A stretch of DNA of 64,000 nt, taken from Gammaproteobacteria bacterium. Lineage in GTDB: Bacteria; Pseudomonadota; Gammaproteobacteria; JACKNK01. A program made the position numbers and the translations under genes. The stretch spans positions 124,001 through 188,000 of the forward strand of contig JACKNK010000005.1 in assembly GCA_024234955.1 (NCBI GenBank). Direction: 5' to 3'. This document shows, one piece after another, positions 1 to 8,981 of this stretch. Numbering within the stretch: the first letter of the stretch is position 1; every line of letters starts with the position of its first letter. The notes under the pieces were generated by a model, which was not told the DNA's origin, ran no database searches, and saw nothing but the letters and a program-made list of their open reading frames with translations.

Positions 1-1667
1 CACTCGAGGGCTTCGGTGAGCTCGTCACCGAGCAAGCCGGTATCGGTCATCTGCCCGATGGACTCGACCACCATGCCTGCCTCATGGATGCGTTCGTCCG
101 ATTCATCGAACTTGGGCGCGAACCGGTGTTGTTCATCAAAAATGGACAGCACTTTCCAGGTACACAGCCCCCCCAGCGTCCCATCATCGTTGACCACGCA
201 ATGGCGCGGGCCACGGGCATCAATGATCTCGATACCCTCTTCACCGGACTCCCGAACCTCCTCCGGATCGGCGAGGAAATGTGCGAAATCTTCGAGCGCG
301 CAGACGGTCATGCCGACCACACCATGCTGTTGTTTCTGCAAACGCGCGAGGGTACGTGCGATGTCCATGGCAACGTTGCCACCCCCGATCACCACAACCT
401 TGTCCGGCACCGCCAGCGATTCCCCGGCGGCAATGCGACGCAGCAGATCCACCGCCGCACGCACCTGGACATGGTCCGATCCGGGAATACGGGTCGAACG
501 GCCCAGTTGCAGACCGAGCGCCAGCACAACGGCGTCATACTCCTGCTCGAGTTCGGCCATGCTCACATCCACCCCGACGCGCGTGCGATAACGCATCTCC
601 ACGCCCAGCGAGACGATGATGTCGATGTCGCGTTGCAGGCTCTCCGACGGCAGGCGGTAATAAGGGATGCCGTATCGGGTCATCCCACCGGCCTGATCCA
701 GGGCCTCGAACACGGTAACCGCATGCCCCTGCTTGATCAGATCGAACGCCGCCGTCATCCCCGCCGGACCCGCGCCGACGATCGCGATCTTGCGACCGGA
801 TTTCTTACGCGACTTGCCCTTTGCGGCAATCTTTTTGACCTTGGCGGGCGCCAGGGCATCCATCGCGTAGCGCTTCAGCCAGCGGATCGCGACCGGTGTG
901 CCGCGTCGCCCGATGGAACAGGCATCTTCACATTTGTGGGTACAGACCCTTCCGCAGACGTGGGCAAATGGATTGGTGCGGTAGATCTCTTCGACCGCCA
1001 GTTCGACATTGCCCTGCCAGATCGCCCGGATGTAATCCGGGGCATGCATCTGCGTCGGGCAGGCATCGTGGCACATACCGCACTGCACGCAGCGCGAGGC
1101 CTCGAGCAGCGCCTGCTGATCGGTGTAACCGGCAACGATCTCGGCAAAGTCGCCGATACGCGCCTCCGGCGCCATCTCCGCCATCGGCTGACGATCATGA
1201 TCGAGGAGATCGTTCTGTTCGGTCTTCGACCACCCCTTGGGGAAGTGTGTTTTGTGCATCCCATTTGGGTCCGGCAACACGAAGTAGGAATCGAGTTCCG
1301 GCTCGGTGCAGGTATGCACGTATTCACGGGTCAGCGAGATCGACCCGGTCGGGCAGATGTCCACGCACAGGCCGCACCAGCAACAACGCCCGTAATCGAT
1401 GGCCGGGCGATGATCTCGAACGCCTTTGACCGGGTCGTTCGGCAGCCCCGGAATGTGGATCATCGAAATCGCCGCGTTATCGCAAACCTTCTGGCAGGTA
1501 CTGCATCCGATGCACAGTTCCCAGTCGTTGACATGGAAGCCTCGGTAGTTCTCCGCCGCAGGCCGTGGCCCCAGCGGTTCAGTGACCGGCTCTCTGGCAA
1601 AGAAACGCAGATTTTTAAGCGGCGCGAGGATGCTACCGGCATCCTTGTAGTCGATATCGGAACTCAT
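1..1667 (-). CDS. Iron-sulfur ferredoxin domain fused to GltD/NfnB-like FAD-NAD(P)H oxidoreductase (partial, C-terminus beyond window)
   Basis: This is the last visible gene of the membrane-complex operon; about 555 residues are visible and the frame is open at the window edge. The N-terminus is NuoI-like with two 4Fe-4S motifs: Cys52, 55, 58, 62 and Cys95, 98, 101, 105. A GltD/Nfn-type iron-sulfur domain follows (Cys193, 196, 199, 203 and Cys238, 242, 246, 250), then an FAD fold (IAIVGAGPAGMTAA, about 294-307) and an NAD(P)H site (VVVIGGGNVAMD, about 424-435). Its ATG overlaps the stop of the NuoD-like gene as ATGA. Predicted role: peripheral electron-input module passing electrons between NAD(P)H and the NuoB-like cluster. 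The direction of electron flow and the nucleotide preference are not shown. The long plus-strand frame here is a shadow. Confidence 0.85.
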   Translation of the reverse strand, partial: MSSDIDYKDAGSILAPLKNLRFFAREPVTEPLGPRPAAENYRGFHVNDWELCIGCSTCQKVCDNAAISMIHIPGLPNDPVKGVRDHRPAIDYGRCCWCGLCVDICPTGSISLTREYVHTCTEPELDSYFVLPDPNGMHKTHFPKGWSKTEQNDLLDHDRQPMAEMAPEARIGDFAEIVAGYTDQQALLEASRCVQCGMCHDACPTQMHAPDYIRAIWQGNVELAVEEIYRTNPFAHVCGRVCTHKCEDACSIGRRGTPVAIRWLKRYAMDALAPAKVKKIAAKGKSRKKSGRKIAIVGAGPAGMTAAFDLIKQGHAVTVFEALDQAGGMTRYGIPYYRLPSESLQRDIDIIVSLGVEMRYRTRVGVDVSMAELEQEYDAVVLALGLQLGRSTRIPGSDHVQVRAAVDLLRRIAAGESLAVPDKVVVIGGGNVAMDIARTLARLQKQQHGVVGMTVCALEDFAHFLADPEEVRESGEEGIEIIDARGPRHCVVNDDGTLGGLCTWKVLSIFDEQHRFAPKFDESDERIHEAGMVVESIGQMTDTGLLGDELTEALE

Positions 1668-2806
1668 CGGTCGACCTCGGGCGGACAGGCATCCAGGGAG
1701 AACATGATCTGGGCGACATCCTCGAGACGACCGCCGGTGACCATCTTTTCGAGCACCTGCACCGCATGCATTGCGGACGGTCCACGCACATGGACGCGAT
1801 ACGGCTTTTCGCCCCCGGTGGACAATACGTAATACGCCAACTCGCCCTTGGACGATTCGACCCGCGTGTAACTCTCCCCGACCGGGACATTCCAGGCCAG
1901 CGGGTTCGGGATCGGCGCACGCACCGGGCCACCGATGTCCGGCAACGCCGCAATCACCTGTCGGCAGATACGGATGCTCTGTTGCAGTTCGCTGCGACGC
2001 ACCAGGGTCCGCGCCCAGCAACAGCCGGAGTCCTCGGTCGGGATCTCGAAATCGAGCTGGTTGTAGATCAGATACGGATCATCGCGGCGAACGTCGAAAC
2101 CCAGACCGGTCGCACGCAGGTTGGGACCGGTAACCCCCCAGGCCAGCGCCTGCTGCTGATCGATCACACCGACACCTTTGGAGCGGCGCACGAACACCTG
2201 ATTGCGGAACAAAAGGTCGTCGTACTCGGGCAAACGCGCCTCGAGATAGTCGAGCAGCGCACTGACCCGCCCAAGGAACCCCTCAGGGATGTCGCGGCGC
2301 ACCCCGCCTGGAATATTGAAGATGTGATAGACCCGACCGCCGGAAAGCTCCTCGAAACGATCCAGGATCAGGTCGCGATCGGCAACGCCCCAGAACGAAG
2401 GGCTGTACATACCCGTGGTCGCCGCGTGTCCACCGAAATAGAACAGATGCGCGGCGATGCGCGACAGCTCCAGTTGCAGCACGCGCAACCACTTCGCCCG
2501 CTCCGGCACCTGCAAACCGCTGATGTCTTCGATGGCCAGCGAATAGCAGACCTCCATCGGCACCGGGTCAGGCACACAGATGCGTGGCACCAGGGCGATG
2601 TTCTGAATCCACAAACGCCCTTCCATGAGCTTTTCGAAACCTCGATGCAGGTAGCCGCCATCGGCGTGCGCGGATACCACGGTATCGCCATGCAAGCGGA
2701 CCTGAAGCGCATAGTTGCCTTCAATACCGGGATGATTGGGGCCGAAATTGAGTTCGTATTCGTGACTCGGCGGATGCGACTGGGCTTGGTAGTTTTCCGG
2801 CCTCAT
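1664..2806 (-). CDS. NuoD / [NiFe]-hydrogenase large-subunit-like protein of an Mbx/Mbs-type complex
   Basis: 380 aa, homologous to the 49-kDa NuoD subunit and to group 4 hydrogenase large subunits (GPNHPGIEGN near residues 22-31; HRGFEKLMEGRLW near 54). The four nickel-ligand cysteines of hydrogenases are only half present: Cys77-x-x-Asp80 and Cys374-x-x-Glu377. A NiFe centre is therefore unlikely, yet the protein does not look like a normal quinone-reducing NuoD either. This half-retained pattern fits Mbx/Mbs-type subunits (family knowledge from memory). The start is the ATG in an ATGA overlap with the NuoC-like stop; an upstream in-frame start would lie inside the NuoC-like gene. The true electron acceptor cannot be read from sequence. 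Confidence 0.88.
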   Translation of the reverse strand: MRPENYQAQSHPPSHEYELNFGPNHPGIEGNYALQVRLHGDTVVSAHADGGYLHRGFEKLMEGRLWIQNIALVPRICVPDPVPMEVCYSLAIEDISGLQVPERAKWLRVLQLELSRIAAHLFYFGGHAATTGMYSPSFWGVADRDLILDRFEELSGGRVYHIFNIPGGVRRDIPEGFLGRVSALLDYLEARLPEYDDLLFRNQVFVRRSKGVGVIDQQQALAWGVTGPNLRATGLGFDVRRDDPYLIYNQLDFEIPTEDSGCCWARTLVRRSELQQSIRICRQVIAALPDIGGPVRAPIPNPLAWNVPVGESYTRVESSKGELAYYVLSTGGEKPYRVHVRGPSAMHAVQVLEKMVTGGRLEDVAQIMFSLDACPPEVDR

Positions 2807-3387
2807 TGTTTCCACCCACGAATTTTCCTGGTATTGGCGCGCGCCTGCTCCGGCTTGATCGCAATGCCGCCACCCTTCTCTTCGATCTCCTGCAACCACT
2901 CAGGCCGGTAGTCCTCCCACTGGAAGGTGCCCTGCACCCAACCCTCGGCATCGAAGTCCTTGCGCATCGGCGGTGGGCCGTTCCATTCAGTAAGAATGAA
3001 CTTCTCCTGATCCGGAGAGCCCTCGAAGAACACGCCGTACATCTCATGGATGTCGCGCTCGAAGAAACCCGCCGGTTCGAACAGGTCATACACCGACAGA
3101 TACACCCCGGGTTCACGGGGTATGCGGATATGCGCGGACACCAGATTGCGGTCCTCGTAGGACCAGAGGTGATAGATCAACTCGAATTCGCCGTCGTCCA
3201 TCCAGTCGATGCAGGTGATCGCGGAGAGATGCAGATAACCGGCGCGTCCTTTCAGCAGTTCCAGGACCGCCGGGAGATTCTCCGGGGTCGCATCGATCCG
3301 CACCCGGCGGTCGCCCTTGCGTTCACAACGGGCCCCATCGACATCCGCGAGCAAACGCGAAATCGGCCGTCCCACTTCCCCGTTCAT
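2803..3387 (-). CDS. NuoC-like 30-kDa subunit
   Basis: 194 aa. The C-terminal half carries the NuoC signature (ERDIHEMYGVFFEG, then WNGPPPMRKDF). It is a structural hydrophilic subunit that holds the NuoD-like and NuoB-like subunits together at the membrane arm. The chosen ATG has a GGAGG ribosome-binding site 7 nt upstream; an in-frame TTG two codons earlier is less likely. A 175-bp gap separates it from the NuoB-like gene, and the gap is bridged exactly by a small overlapping frame (3384-3566). The gene ends in an ATGA overlap with the NuoD-like gene. Confidence 0.9.
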   Translation of the reverse strand: MNGEVGRPISRLLADVDGARCERKGDRRVRIDATPENLPAVLELLKGRAGYLHLSAITCIDWMDDGEFELIYHLWSYEDRNLVSAHIRIPREPGVYLSVYDLFEPAGFFERDIHEMYGVFFEGSPDQEKFILTEWNGPPPMRKDFDAEGWVQGTFQWEDYRPEWLQEIEEKGGGIAIKPEQARANTRKIRGWKQ

Positions 3388-3566
3388 AGGCAACCTCCGG
3401 GCACATCGTTCAATGCAGCGTCACTGGACGACCGGCGCGATGCGCGAGTCCGACCGCTCGACGACGACACATCCATCCGAAGACGACTGCCCCGGCACGC
3501 GGCAGCGCAAGGACATATTCCCGGCGCCACACGCAACGCCAGATCTGTGCGATGCATGCGCTTCAT
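3384..3566 (-). CDS. Candidate 60-aa bridging ORF between NuoB-like and NuoC-like genes
   Basis: A 60-codon frame fills the only long gap in this part of the operon. Its ATG overlaps the NuoB-like stop (ATGA), and its own TGA overlaps the ATG of the NuoC-like gene (ATGA). The predicted peptide is rich in Arg and Ser and matches nothing I recognise. It could be a translated coupling peptide that carries ribosomes across the gap, or a chance frame in GC-rich DNA. The NuoC-like gene has its own good GGAGG site, so coupling is not strictly needed. Confidence 0.25.
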   Translation of the reverse strand: MKRMHRTDLALRVAPGICPCAAACRGSRLRMDVSSSSGRTRASRRSSSDAALNDVPGGCL

Positions 3567-4267
3567 GACGATTTCTCGACATCGGAGTGCAGGGTCATCC
3601 GCAGCGGCTGCAGCGGCACCTGATGCTGCTGCAGCAATTCGGTGTGCCTGCCTTCGGTGCCCGGACCGTAGAGCTGGTAATCCCTGGCCTCACCGATGAT
3701 GTCGGTGGGCGTCTGCCAGTTGGGGCCGAACAGATTCTGCTGGGCGGCGAGATACCGATCGTATTCGCGGAAATATCGCTCCCAGGAATTCGCACGCCCG
3801 GCCTTGATCTCACCCATCAGCTTGCGCAGACCTTCGATCACGGCTTCCGGGCGCGGCATGCAGCCGGCGATATAGACATCCACCGGCAGGTATTCATTGA
3901 GCTTCTTGGCCGTTGCGTAACTCTGCCAGTACATGCCGCCATTGACGGTGCAGGAGCAGATGCCGATCACATACTTCGGCGAACCCATCTGCTCATAAGT
4001 CAGAATCACGCGCTTGAGCGTCTTGATCGAGACATAGCCGGTGATCAGCAGGATGTCGGCCTGACGCGGTGTGACCATCGGCTGAATGCCGAGGCGCTCC
4101 ATGTCGAAACGCGAGGTCATGGCCGGCGGCAACTCGATCGCGCCACAACCGGTGCAGTAATGCAGCATGAACATCGAGCGGGCGCGGCAGAAATCGATCA
4201 GTTCATCGAACACCCGCGCCAACGGGTTGCTGCGTTCCGCACGCACCGGCAAAGGAAAGTCATTCAT
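3563..4267 (-). CDS. NuoB-like subunit with proximal 4Fe-4S cluster (Mbh/Mbx small-subunit type)
   Basis: 234 aa. The cluster ligands are visible: Cys38-x-x-Cys41 (HYCTGCGAIELPP), Cys104/Cys106 (GICSCTVNGGMYW) and Cys136 (YIAGCMPRPEAVIEGL). The spaced CxxC, instead of the adjacent Cys-Cys of true complex I NuoB, is the arrangement of hydrogenase-type small subunits. The subunit should carry the last iron-sulfur cluster before the active site at the NuoB/NuoD interface. The ATG at 4267 overlaps the NuoH-like stop (ATGA); the earlier in-frame start lies inside that gene. Compared with typical NuoB, the C-terminus is extended by roughly 70 residues after the last cysteine motif. Confidence 0.9.
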   Translation of the reverse strand: MNDFPLPVRAERSNPLARVFDELIDFCRARSMFMLHYCTGCGAIELPPAMTSRFDMERLGIQPMVTPRQADILLITGYVSIKTLKRVILTYEQMGSPKYVIGICSCTVNGGMYWQSYATAKKLNEYLPVDVYIAGCMPRPEAVIEGLRKLMGEIKAGRANSWERYFREYDRYLAAQQNLFGPNWQTPTDIIGEARDYQLYGPGTEGRHTELLQQHQVPLQPLRMTLHSDVEKSS

Positions 4268-5163
4268 TGGACAGCCACCACCAGTCCGAGCAGCGCGAGG
4301 ATCACGGGCCATTTCCAGACCAGACGGACCATGTCTTCGGTGCGATAACGAGGGAACATGAAGGCGACACTCAGAGGAATGGCGACCACCACGAAAATCT
4401 TGATCAGGAAGGTGAACCAGTTTTCGCCACCCCCCAGGAACATGGTCGTGTAGAGCACCCCGGCGGTGTAGAACTGGAAGCTCTGCATCACGAACAGGCC
4501 GCCAAGAAACTTGCCGCCCATCTCGACCATCGGCCCGGTCGCAATCTCGGCAGGCGCCACATAGATTTCAAACGGCTGCTTGCCCAACATCGCCTGCAGA
4601 CCGAACAAGCCCGCGATCGCCAGCAACGGGTTTTCGACGATCCCCCAGGTTGCGATCCCACCGGCCTGTTGCACGGCGACCAGCTCCACCAGATTGGTGG
4701 TCTGAAACTGCCAGGCGACCCCGAACACCACGAGCATGAACGGAATGTCGTAAGCCAGCATTGCAGTCATGGCACGCGACAAACCGATCGAACCGTTCGG
4801 ATTCGCGCACTGCCCGACACCGAGCGCCAAGCCCAGCGACGGCACCATCATCAGGTAGCTGAGCAGGATCAGCCCGCCCTTCTCCGCAATGCCGTTCATG
4901 CCCGGCACCGGCACCAACGTTTCAATGGCGACGTAAGCCCCGACCGCAACCACGATACCCGCCTCATGCAGCAGCCCGTGGGAGACCTGGGTGCGCTTGG
5001 AGTACAGCTTGATCACGTCAAACAGCGGCTGCAGCAAAGGTGGCCCGACGCGGCGCTGCAAGCGTGCGCCGATCTTGCGCAGCATCAGCAACATCGCCAG
5101 CCCGACCACGAAAGCGACCAGAGGCATCAGCACCAGCTCGATCAACAAATGCGTCGTGCTCAT
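4264..5163 (-). CDS. NuoH-like membrane subunit
   Basis: 299 aa, very hydrophobic, with about eight membrane segments. Family motifs include RRVGPPLLQPLFDVIKLYSK near the N-terminus and the acidic loop FEIYVAPAEIATGP near residues 200-215. NuoH-type subunits link the redox arm to the ion-translocating arm. The start is the ATG preceded by GGAGGT; an upstream in-frame start gives an unlikely hydrophilic extension. A 67-bp gap separates it from the antiporter-like gene and is again bridged by a small overlapping frame. It overlaps the NuoB-like gene by ATGA. Confidence 0.9.
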   Translation of the reverse strand: MSTTHLLIELVLMPLVAFVVGLAMLLMLRKIGARLQRRVGPPLLQPLFDVIKLYSKRTQVSHGLLHEAGIVVAVGAYVAIETLVPVPGMNGIAEKGGLILLSYLMMVPSLGLALGVGQCANPNGSIGLSRAMTAMLAYDIPFMLVVFGVAWQFQTTNLVELVAVQQAGGIATWGIVENPLLAIAGLFGLQAMLGKQPFEIYVAPAEIATGPMVEMGGKFLGGLFVMQSFQFYTAGVLYTTMFLGGGENWFTFLIKIFVVVAIPLSVAFMFPRYRTEDMVRLVWKWPVILALLGLVVAVQ

Positions 5164-5234
5164 CTGGCATACCTCCAACAGAACGCCGGGGAAACGCCGC
5201 AACCCGCATTCAACGCAGAAGCGAGAGAGCTCAT
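5160..5234 (-). CDS. Candidate 24-aa bridging ORF before the NuoH-like gene
   Basis: A 24-codon frame starts with an ATG that overlaps the stop of the upstream antiporter-like gene (ATGA). It ends with a TGA overlapping the NuoH-like ATG (ATGA). The GGAGGT ribosome-binding site of the NuoH-like gene lies within it. No homology is recognisable. It is listed because the same double-overlap arrangement fills every gap in this operon. It may simply be chance. Confidence 0.2.
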   Translation of the reverse strand: MSSLASALNAGCGVSPAFCWRYAR

Positions 5235-7114
5235 GAGCCTACCCCCCACAACAGCCATGCCACGGAACCCAAGGTGGCAAGCAGGAGCAGGAACACCGCC
5301 TGGGTACGACGGAAGAAGCCATTCGCAGCGGCGCTCATGGCATCCACCGAGGCGATAACAACGCTCTCCGCCCAAGTGAAGCTGGCACGATACCAGCCAC
5401 CGATGTGATGCATCAGACCGGCGTAGAACTGATCGCTGTACTGATATTGGTTCTCTGCTGTCAGGAAGTGGCCACCGGCGTAGTTATCGAATTGATGGAC
5501 ACGGCGACTCTTGTTGCCGGACAGGAACAGCAAGGTGCCAACCGCAAAGCCGTAAACCAGCACACCACTGACCCACAACATATCCAGACCGGCGGCGCCG
5601 CCCAGGGTGTGGTCCAGTACCGGCAGCCCCAGCGCGGCCTGCGCAGACGCCACCCAGTCGAGTACCAAACCTGGAGCCGTACCGGTCACCACCACGACCG
5701 ACGCCATCAACAGCATCGGAATCAACATGCTCCAGGGGGCCTCGCGGACTTCCATATGTTCGACCCGCAACTGTCCGAGGAAGGTGTTGTGCAGCAGCTT
5801 GAACACCGACAGCACCGTACCGAGGGTGCCGATCACGGCGAGGATGAACAGCAACGGCTCACCCTGACGAAGCAGGGAGATATACACCAGATACTTCGAC
5901 ACGAAACCGTTCATCGGTGGCAGACCGGCGAGGCCGATAATGCCGATCAGCATCACCAGAAACGTCAGCGGCATTCGCGCCACCAGGCCACCAAGCCGAT
6001 TCAGATCGGAGGTGCCGGTCCGGTGCATCACCGCAAACACCGCGAGGAACAGCGGGGCCTGATAGCTGGCGTGGTTGAGCACATGCATCAATCCGCCACC
6101 GGTCCCCAAGGCGTCGCCGGCGGCGAGCCCAAGCAGCATGTAGCCACCCTGCCCGATGCCGTGCCAGGCGAGCAGCAAACGCGCATCGTTCTGGCGCAGG
6201 GCTGTGAAGGTCGGCAGCACGATGGTCAGCGCCGCGACCCACATGAACACGTCACGCAGATCGAACCAGCCGGGAATCAACTCGATACCGGCAATCCGAC
6301 CGATCCCGATCAGGGAACCGAACACCATCGCCAGCCCCCACAGACCGACGCGCGAGGAAATCGCACCCAGAAAGGCGCCGCCCGGACCCGGCGAATAGGC
6401 GTAAGCGGGGGCCTGCCAGAGGTGAAACGGCAGCAACCCCATCTTGATCGTGAACGCCAGCGCAAACGCGATCACCAATGAGACCCGTGTCGGGCCGGTC
6501 ATCTGATCGACCGCATCGATCAAGTCGATATATTCAAATGAGCCGCTGGCGTGATGCGCAATGGCGAGCGCGGCCAGCAAGGCCATCGCCCCCAATGTGG
6601 CGTAGGTGATGTAGCGCAAACCGGCTGGCCCCGAAACGCCCCCGGATTCACGCCCGTTCATGACCATCAGCAGGAACCCGGCCCAGGAAACCAGCTCCCA
6701 ACCGACGAACAGACTCAGCAGATTGCCGCTGGAAAGCAGCAACAGCATCGCCACCACATTCGCTGCAACCGCCGTATGCATCAGACCGAGGTTGCCGCCG
6801 CGTTCGCGATAACCCTGGCCCCATTCGCCGCTCGCATACCAAGTCACCAACCAACCTGCGACCACGGTAATCAGCGCGAAATACCAGCCCAGCGCGTCCA
6901 TCCGCCAGACCAGGACCTCACCGAACAACGCCGGCTGCCACGCCGACACCACCGGCTGCGCGCCGTATCCCAGGGGCGCAAGTTTGACCAGCAACAGGAA
7001 TTGCCCGAAATAGAGGATCGCCAGCAACGTCCCGGCAAAGCGCCTGTCGCCGATGAAGCTCGCCACCGCGCCCGTCATGAACGCGAACACCAGCAACTGA
7101 TCAAGCACGCTCAT
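5231..7114 (-). CDS. Large antiporter-like membrane subunit (second MrpD/NuoL-type, MbxH'-like)
   Basis: 627 aa with about 16 predicted membrane segments, a member of the proton-conducting NuoL/M/N and MrpA/D family. The key charged residues are present: Glu in LSLFVGWELVSW and Lys in AFTIKMGLLPFHLWQAP. The C-terminal roughly 120 residues, which include a soluble stretch, exceed a plain MrpD. It is the second antiporter-like subunit of the operon, adjacent to the NuoH-like gene as in Mbx-type complexes and probably forming an ion channel at the interface. It overlaps the upstream MrpD-like gene by ATGA. Confidence 0.9.
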   Translation of the reverse strand: MSVLDQLLVFAFMTGAVASFIGDRRFAGTLLAILYFGQFLLLVKLAPLGYGAQPVVSAWQPALFGEVLVWRMDALGWYFALITVVAGWLVTWYASGEWGQGYRERGGNLGLMHTAVAANVVAMLLLLSSGNLLSLFVGWELVSWAGFLLMVMNGRESGGVSGPAGLRYITYATLGAMALLAALAIAHHASGSFEYIDLIDAVDQMTGPTRVSLVIAFALAFTIKMGLLPFHLWQAPAYAYSPGPGGAFLGAISSRVGLWGLAMVFGSLIGIGRIAGIELIPGWFDLRDVFMWVAALTIVLPTFTALRQNDARLLLAWHGIGQGGYMLLGLAAGDALGTGGGLMHVLNHASYQAPLFLAVFAVMHRTGTSDLNRLGGLVARMPLTFLVMLIGIIGLAGLPPMNGFVSKYLVYISLLRQGEPLLFILAVIGTLGTVLSVFKLLHNTFLGQLRVEHMEVREAPWSMLIPMLLMASVVVVTGTAPGLVLDWVASAQAALGLPVLDHTLGGAAGLDMLWVSGVLVYGFAVGTLLFLSGNKSRRVHQFDNYAGGHFLTAENQYQYSDQFYAGLMHHIGGWYRASFTWAESVVIASVDAMSAAANGFFRRTQAVFLLLLATLGSVAWLLWGVGS

Positions 7115-8559
7115 CGCGCACCTCCGGCAAGGGAATCCATATATCCGGTGGCGTCATTACCCACGACTGCCAGATCGTCGATCGCCTCGCTCAGGGGGTT
7201 CAACAGAAATACCGCTGCCACCAGCACCGCCGCAAAGATCGCCGCGCCGATCCGATTGCCGCCGCTCGGCGCAGTCACCGTTGAGGACGCACCCTCGGCG
7301 TACATCGCCACGGCAAGGCGGAAGAGATAATTCGCCTCGATCACCGTAGCGGCCAGGAACACCAGTAGCGCCCCCAGGTAGACCCCATTACCGTTCTCGA
7401 CCAGGCCGATCACCAGTTGCAGCTTCGCCCAGAATCCAGGCAGCGGCGGCACCCCGATCAGGGACAGCGCAAACAGCACGAACAGCCCCGCCGTGAAGGG
7501 CGAAACCCGTGCAGCACCGGTGAGGGACTGCAACGCACCGCCCCAGCGATCGGCAATCAGGAACAGGCCGGATTTGACCACCAGGTGATGCAGCACCAAC
7601 GCCAGGCCCGCGACCCAGCCTGCCTCGCCGGGTATCGAAAACGCGATGAAGATCATGCCCAGCTGGCCGATCGACGAGAACGCCAGCATGCGCCGCATGT
7701 CCTTGGCGGACCAGGCCGCCAATTCGCCGCTCAACACCCCGACAACCCCGAGTATCAGCAGCAACATACGGGTCTCGTCGTGCGGAAACACCACCACCAG
7801 CATGCGCACCACGACCAGCACCGCGAGCTTGGAGACCACGCCCGCAAGCAGACCGGCAACACGGGCACTGCTGCCTGCGTACACCTCCGGCACCCAGGTA
7901 TTGACCGGGAACAGCTCCGCCTTGACGCCAAAGCCGAGCAGCAACAACGCAAACGCGGCAAGTCCGAACGGGTCGGCCAGGCTCTCCGGCGCCAACTGCC
8001 CGAGATGCGCAATGTTCAAGGTACCGGTACGCAGATAGATCAGGGCGATACCCAGCAACGCCAGCACCGAACCGAATCCGCTGATCACCAGATAGCGGAA
8101 TCCCGCCGCGAACGCCGCCCCGGTGCGACGCGCCGAGACCAGTCCGAACGAGGCAACCGACAACAATTCGTAAAAGACATAGACGTTGAACAGATCGCCC
8201 GACAAAGCCAGGCCAGTGGCAGCCGCCACCAGCAACAGGGTCAATGCCGCCAGACGCGGCATGGTGTCGTCGTCCGTCCAAGCCGGCCACATCAGCAAGG
8301 CGCCGCCCGCGACCAGGAACGCAAACAGCATCGCAACCGAATCGACGTGGAACGCGATACCCATTGGCGGCTGAAATCCCCCCAGGGCGACGACGAACGG
8401 CGTCGGGTGTTCACCCCAGGTCGTCCACAGCACGCACAGCGAGACCAGCATCAACACAGGGCCAAGCACCCGAGCCGCACTCGACCATATGCGTGCGAGG
8501 CTGGGCAACAGGAAGGCCGCCAGCAATGGCAACACCACCGGCAACACGATGGCGTTCAT
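7111..8559 (-). CDS. MrpD-like antiporter subunit
   Basis: 482 aa, about 14 membrane segments, of the size and type of MrpD/MnhD. Conserved charged residues sit in NVYVFYELLSVASF (Glu) and FGVKAELFPVNTWVPE (Lys), as in NuoL/M/N proteins. It is predicted to move H+ or Na+ across the inner membrane as part of the Mrp-like half of the complex. ATGA overlaps occur on both sides, with the MrpC-like and second antiporter-like genes. It lies in an operon with NuoB/C/D/H homologues, so a free-standing Mrp antiporter is unlikely. Confidence 0.92.
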   Translation of the reverse strand: MNAIVLPVVLPLLAAFLLPSLARIWSSAARVLGPVLMLVSLCVLWTTWGEHPTPFVVALGGFQPPMGIAFHVDSVAMLFAFLVAGGALLMWPAWTDDDTMPRLAALTLLLVAAATGLALSGDLFNVYVFYELLSVASFGLVSARRTGAAFAAGFRYLVISGFGSVLALLGIALIYLRTGTLNIAHLGQLAPESLADPFGLAAFALLLLGFGVKAELFPVNTWVPEVYAGSSARVAGLLAGVVSKLAVLVVVRMLVVVFPHDETRMLLLILGVVGVLSGELAAWSAKDMRRMLAFSSIGQLGMIFIAFSIPGEAGWVAGLALVLHHLVVKSGLFLIADRWGGALQSLTGAARVSPFTAGLFVLFALSLIGVPPLPGFWAKLQLVIGLVENGNGVYLGALLVFLAATVIEANYLFRLAVAMYAEGASSTVTAPSGGNRIGAAIFAAVLVAAVFLLNPLSEAIDDLAVVGNDATGYMDSLAGGAR

Positions 8560-8981
8560 GAATGCACCGCCGGTTTTTCGCGTCCGGACGGCAACGGGAG
8601 CCCCGCTTCGGCGGCGATATCGTCGTCCATGCGCCGACGCACTTCCGCGACATCGATGCTTCCGTAGGCCCGATAGATGCGCAACACCAAGCCCAGCGCC
8701 AAGGCTTGAACACCGACCCCGATGACAATGGCAGTGAGCACCATGGCCTGCGGCACGGGATCGACCATCACGCCACCGACTTCATTGGTAACGATCGGCG
8801 CGATGGCGTCGAAACGATACCCGGACAGGACCAGGAGCAGATTGGCGCCAGCCTCGGTGATCGCCAATGCGAGCACGACACGAAACAGATCGCGCGACAT
8901 CAACAGACCGCCGACACCGATCGCGATCAGACCGATCGCACCGGCAAACAACACCCACCCGACATGCAGTTCGGGGATCAT
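8556..8981 (-). CDS. MrpC/NuoK-like subunit
   Basis: 141 aa with three membrane segments, the fold of NuoK/MrpC. Sequence such as LLMSRDLFRVVLALAITEAGANLLL and DPVPQAMVLTAIVIGVGVQA is typical of MrpC/MnhC. A hydrophilic C-terminal tail of about 35 residues follows. The start is the ATG in an ATGA overlap with the preceding MrpB-like gene; the longer frame upstream is out of context. It sits between the MrpB-like and MrpD-like genes, the usual Mrp order. Confidence 0.9.
   Translation of the reverse strand: MIPELHVGWVLFAGAIGLIAIGVGGLLMSRDLFRVVLALAITEAGANLLLVLSGYRFDAIAPIVTNEVGGVMVDPVPQAMVLTAIVIGVGVQALALGLVLRIYRAYGSIDVAEVRRRMDDDIAAEAGLPLPSGREKPAVHS

Noticed and set aside
84..1832. 582-codon plus-strand frame
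   Set aside because: It is antisense to the iron-sulfur-GltD fusion, whose frame carries all cysteine and nucleotide-binding motifs; a product of GC-rich codon use.
1664..2806. Active [NiFe] hydrogenase
   Set aside because: Two of the four nickel-ligand cysteines are replaced (Asp80, Glu377), and no hydrogenase maturation gene is present in the window.
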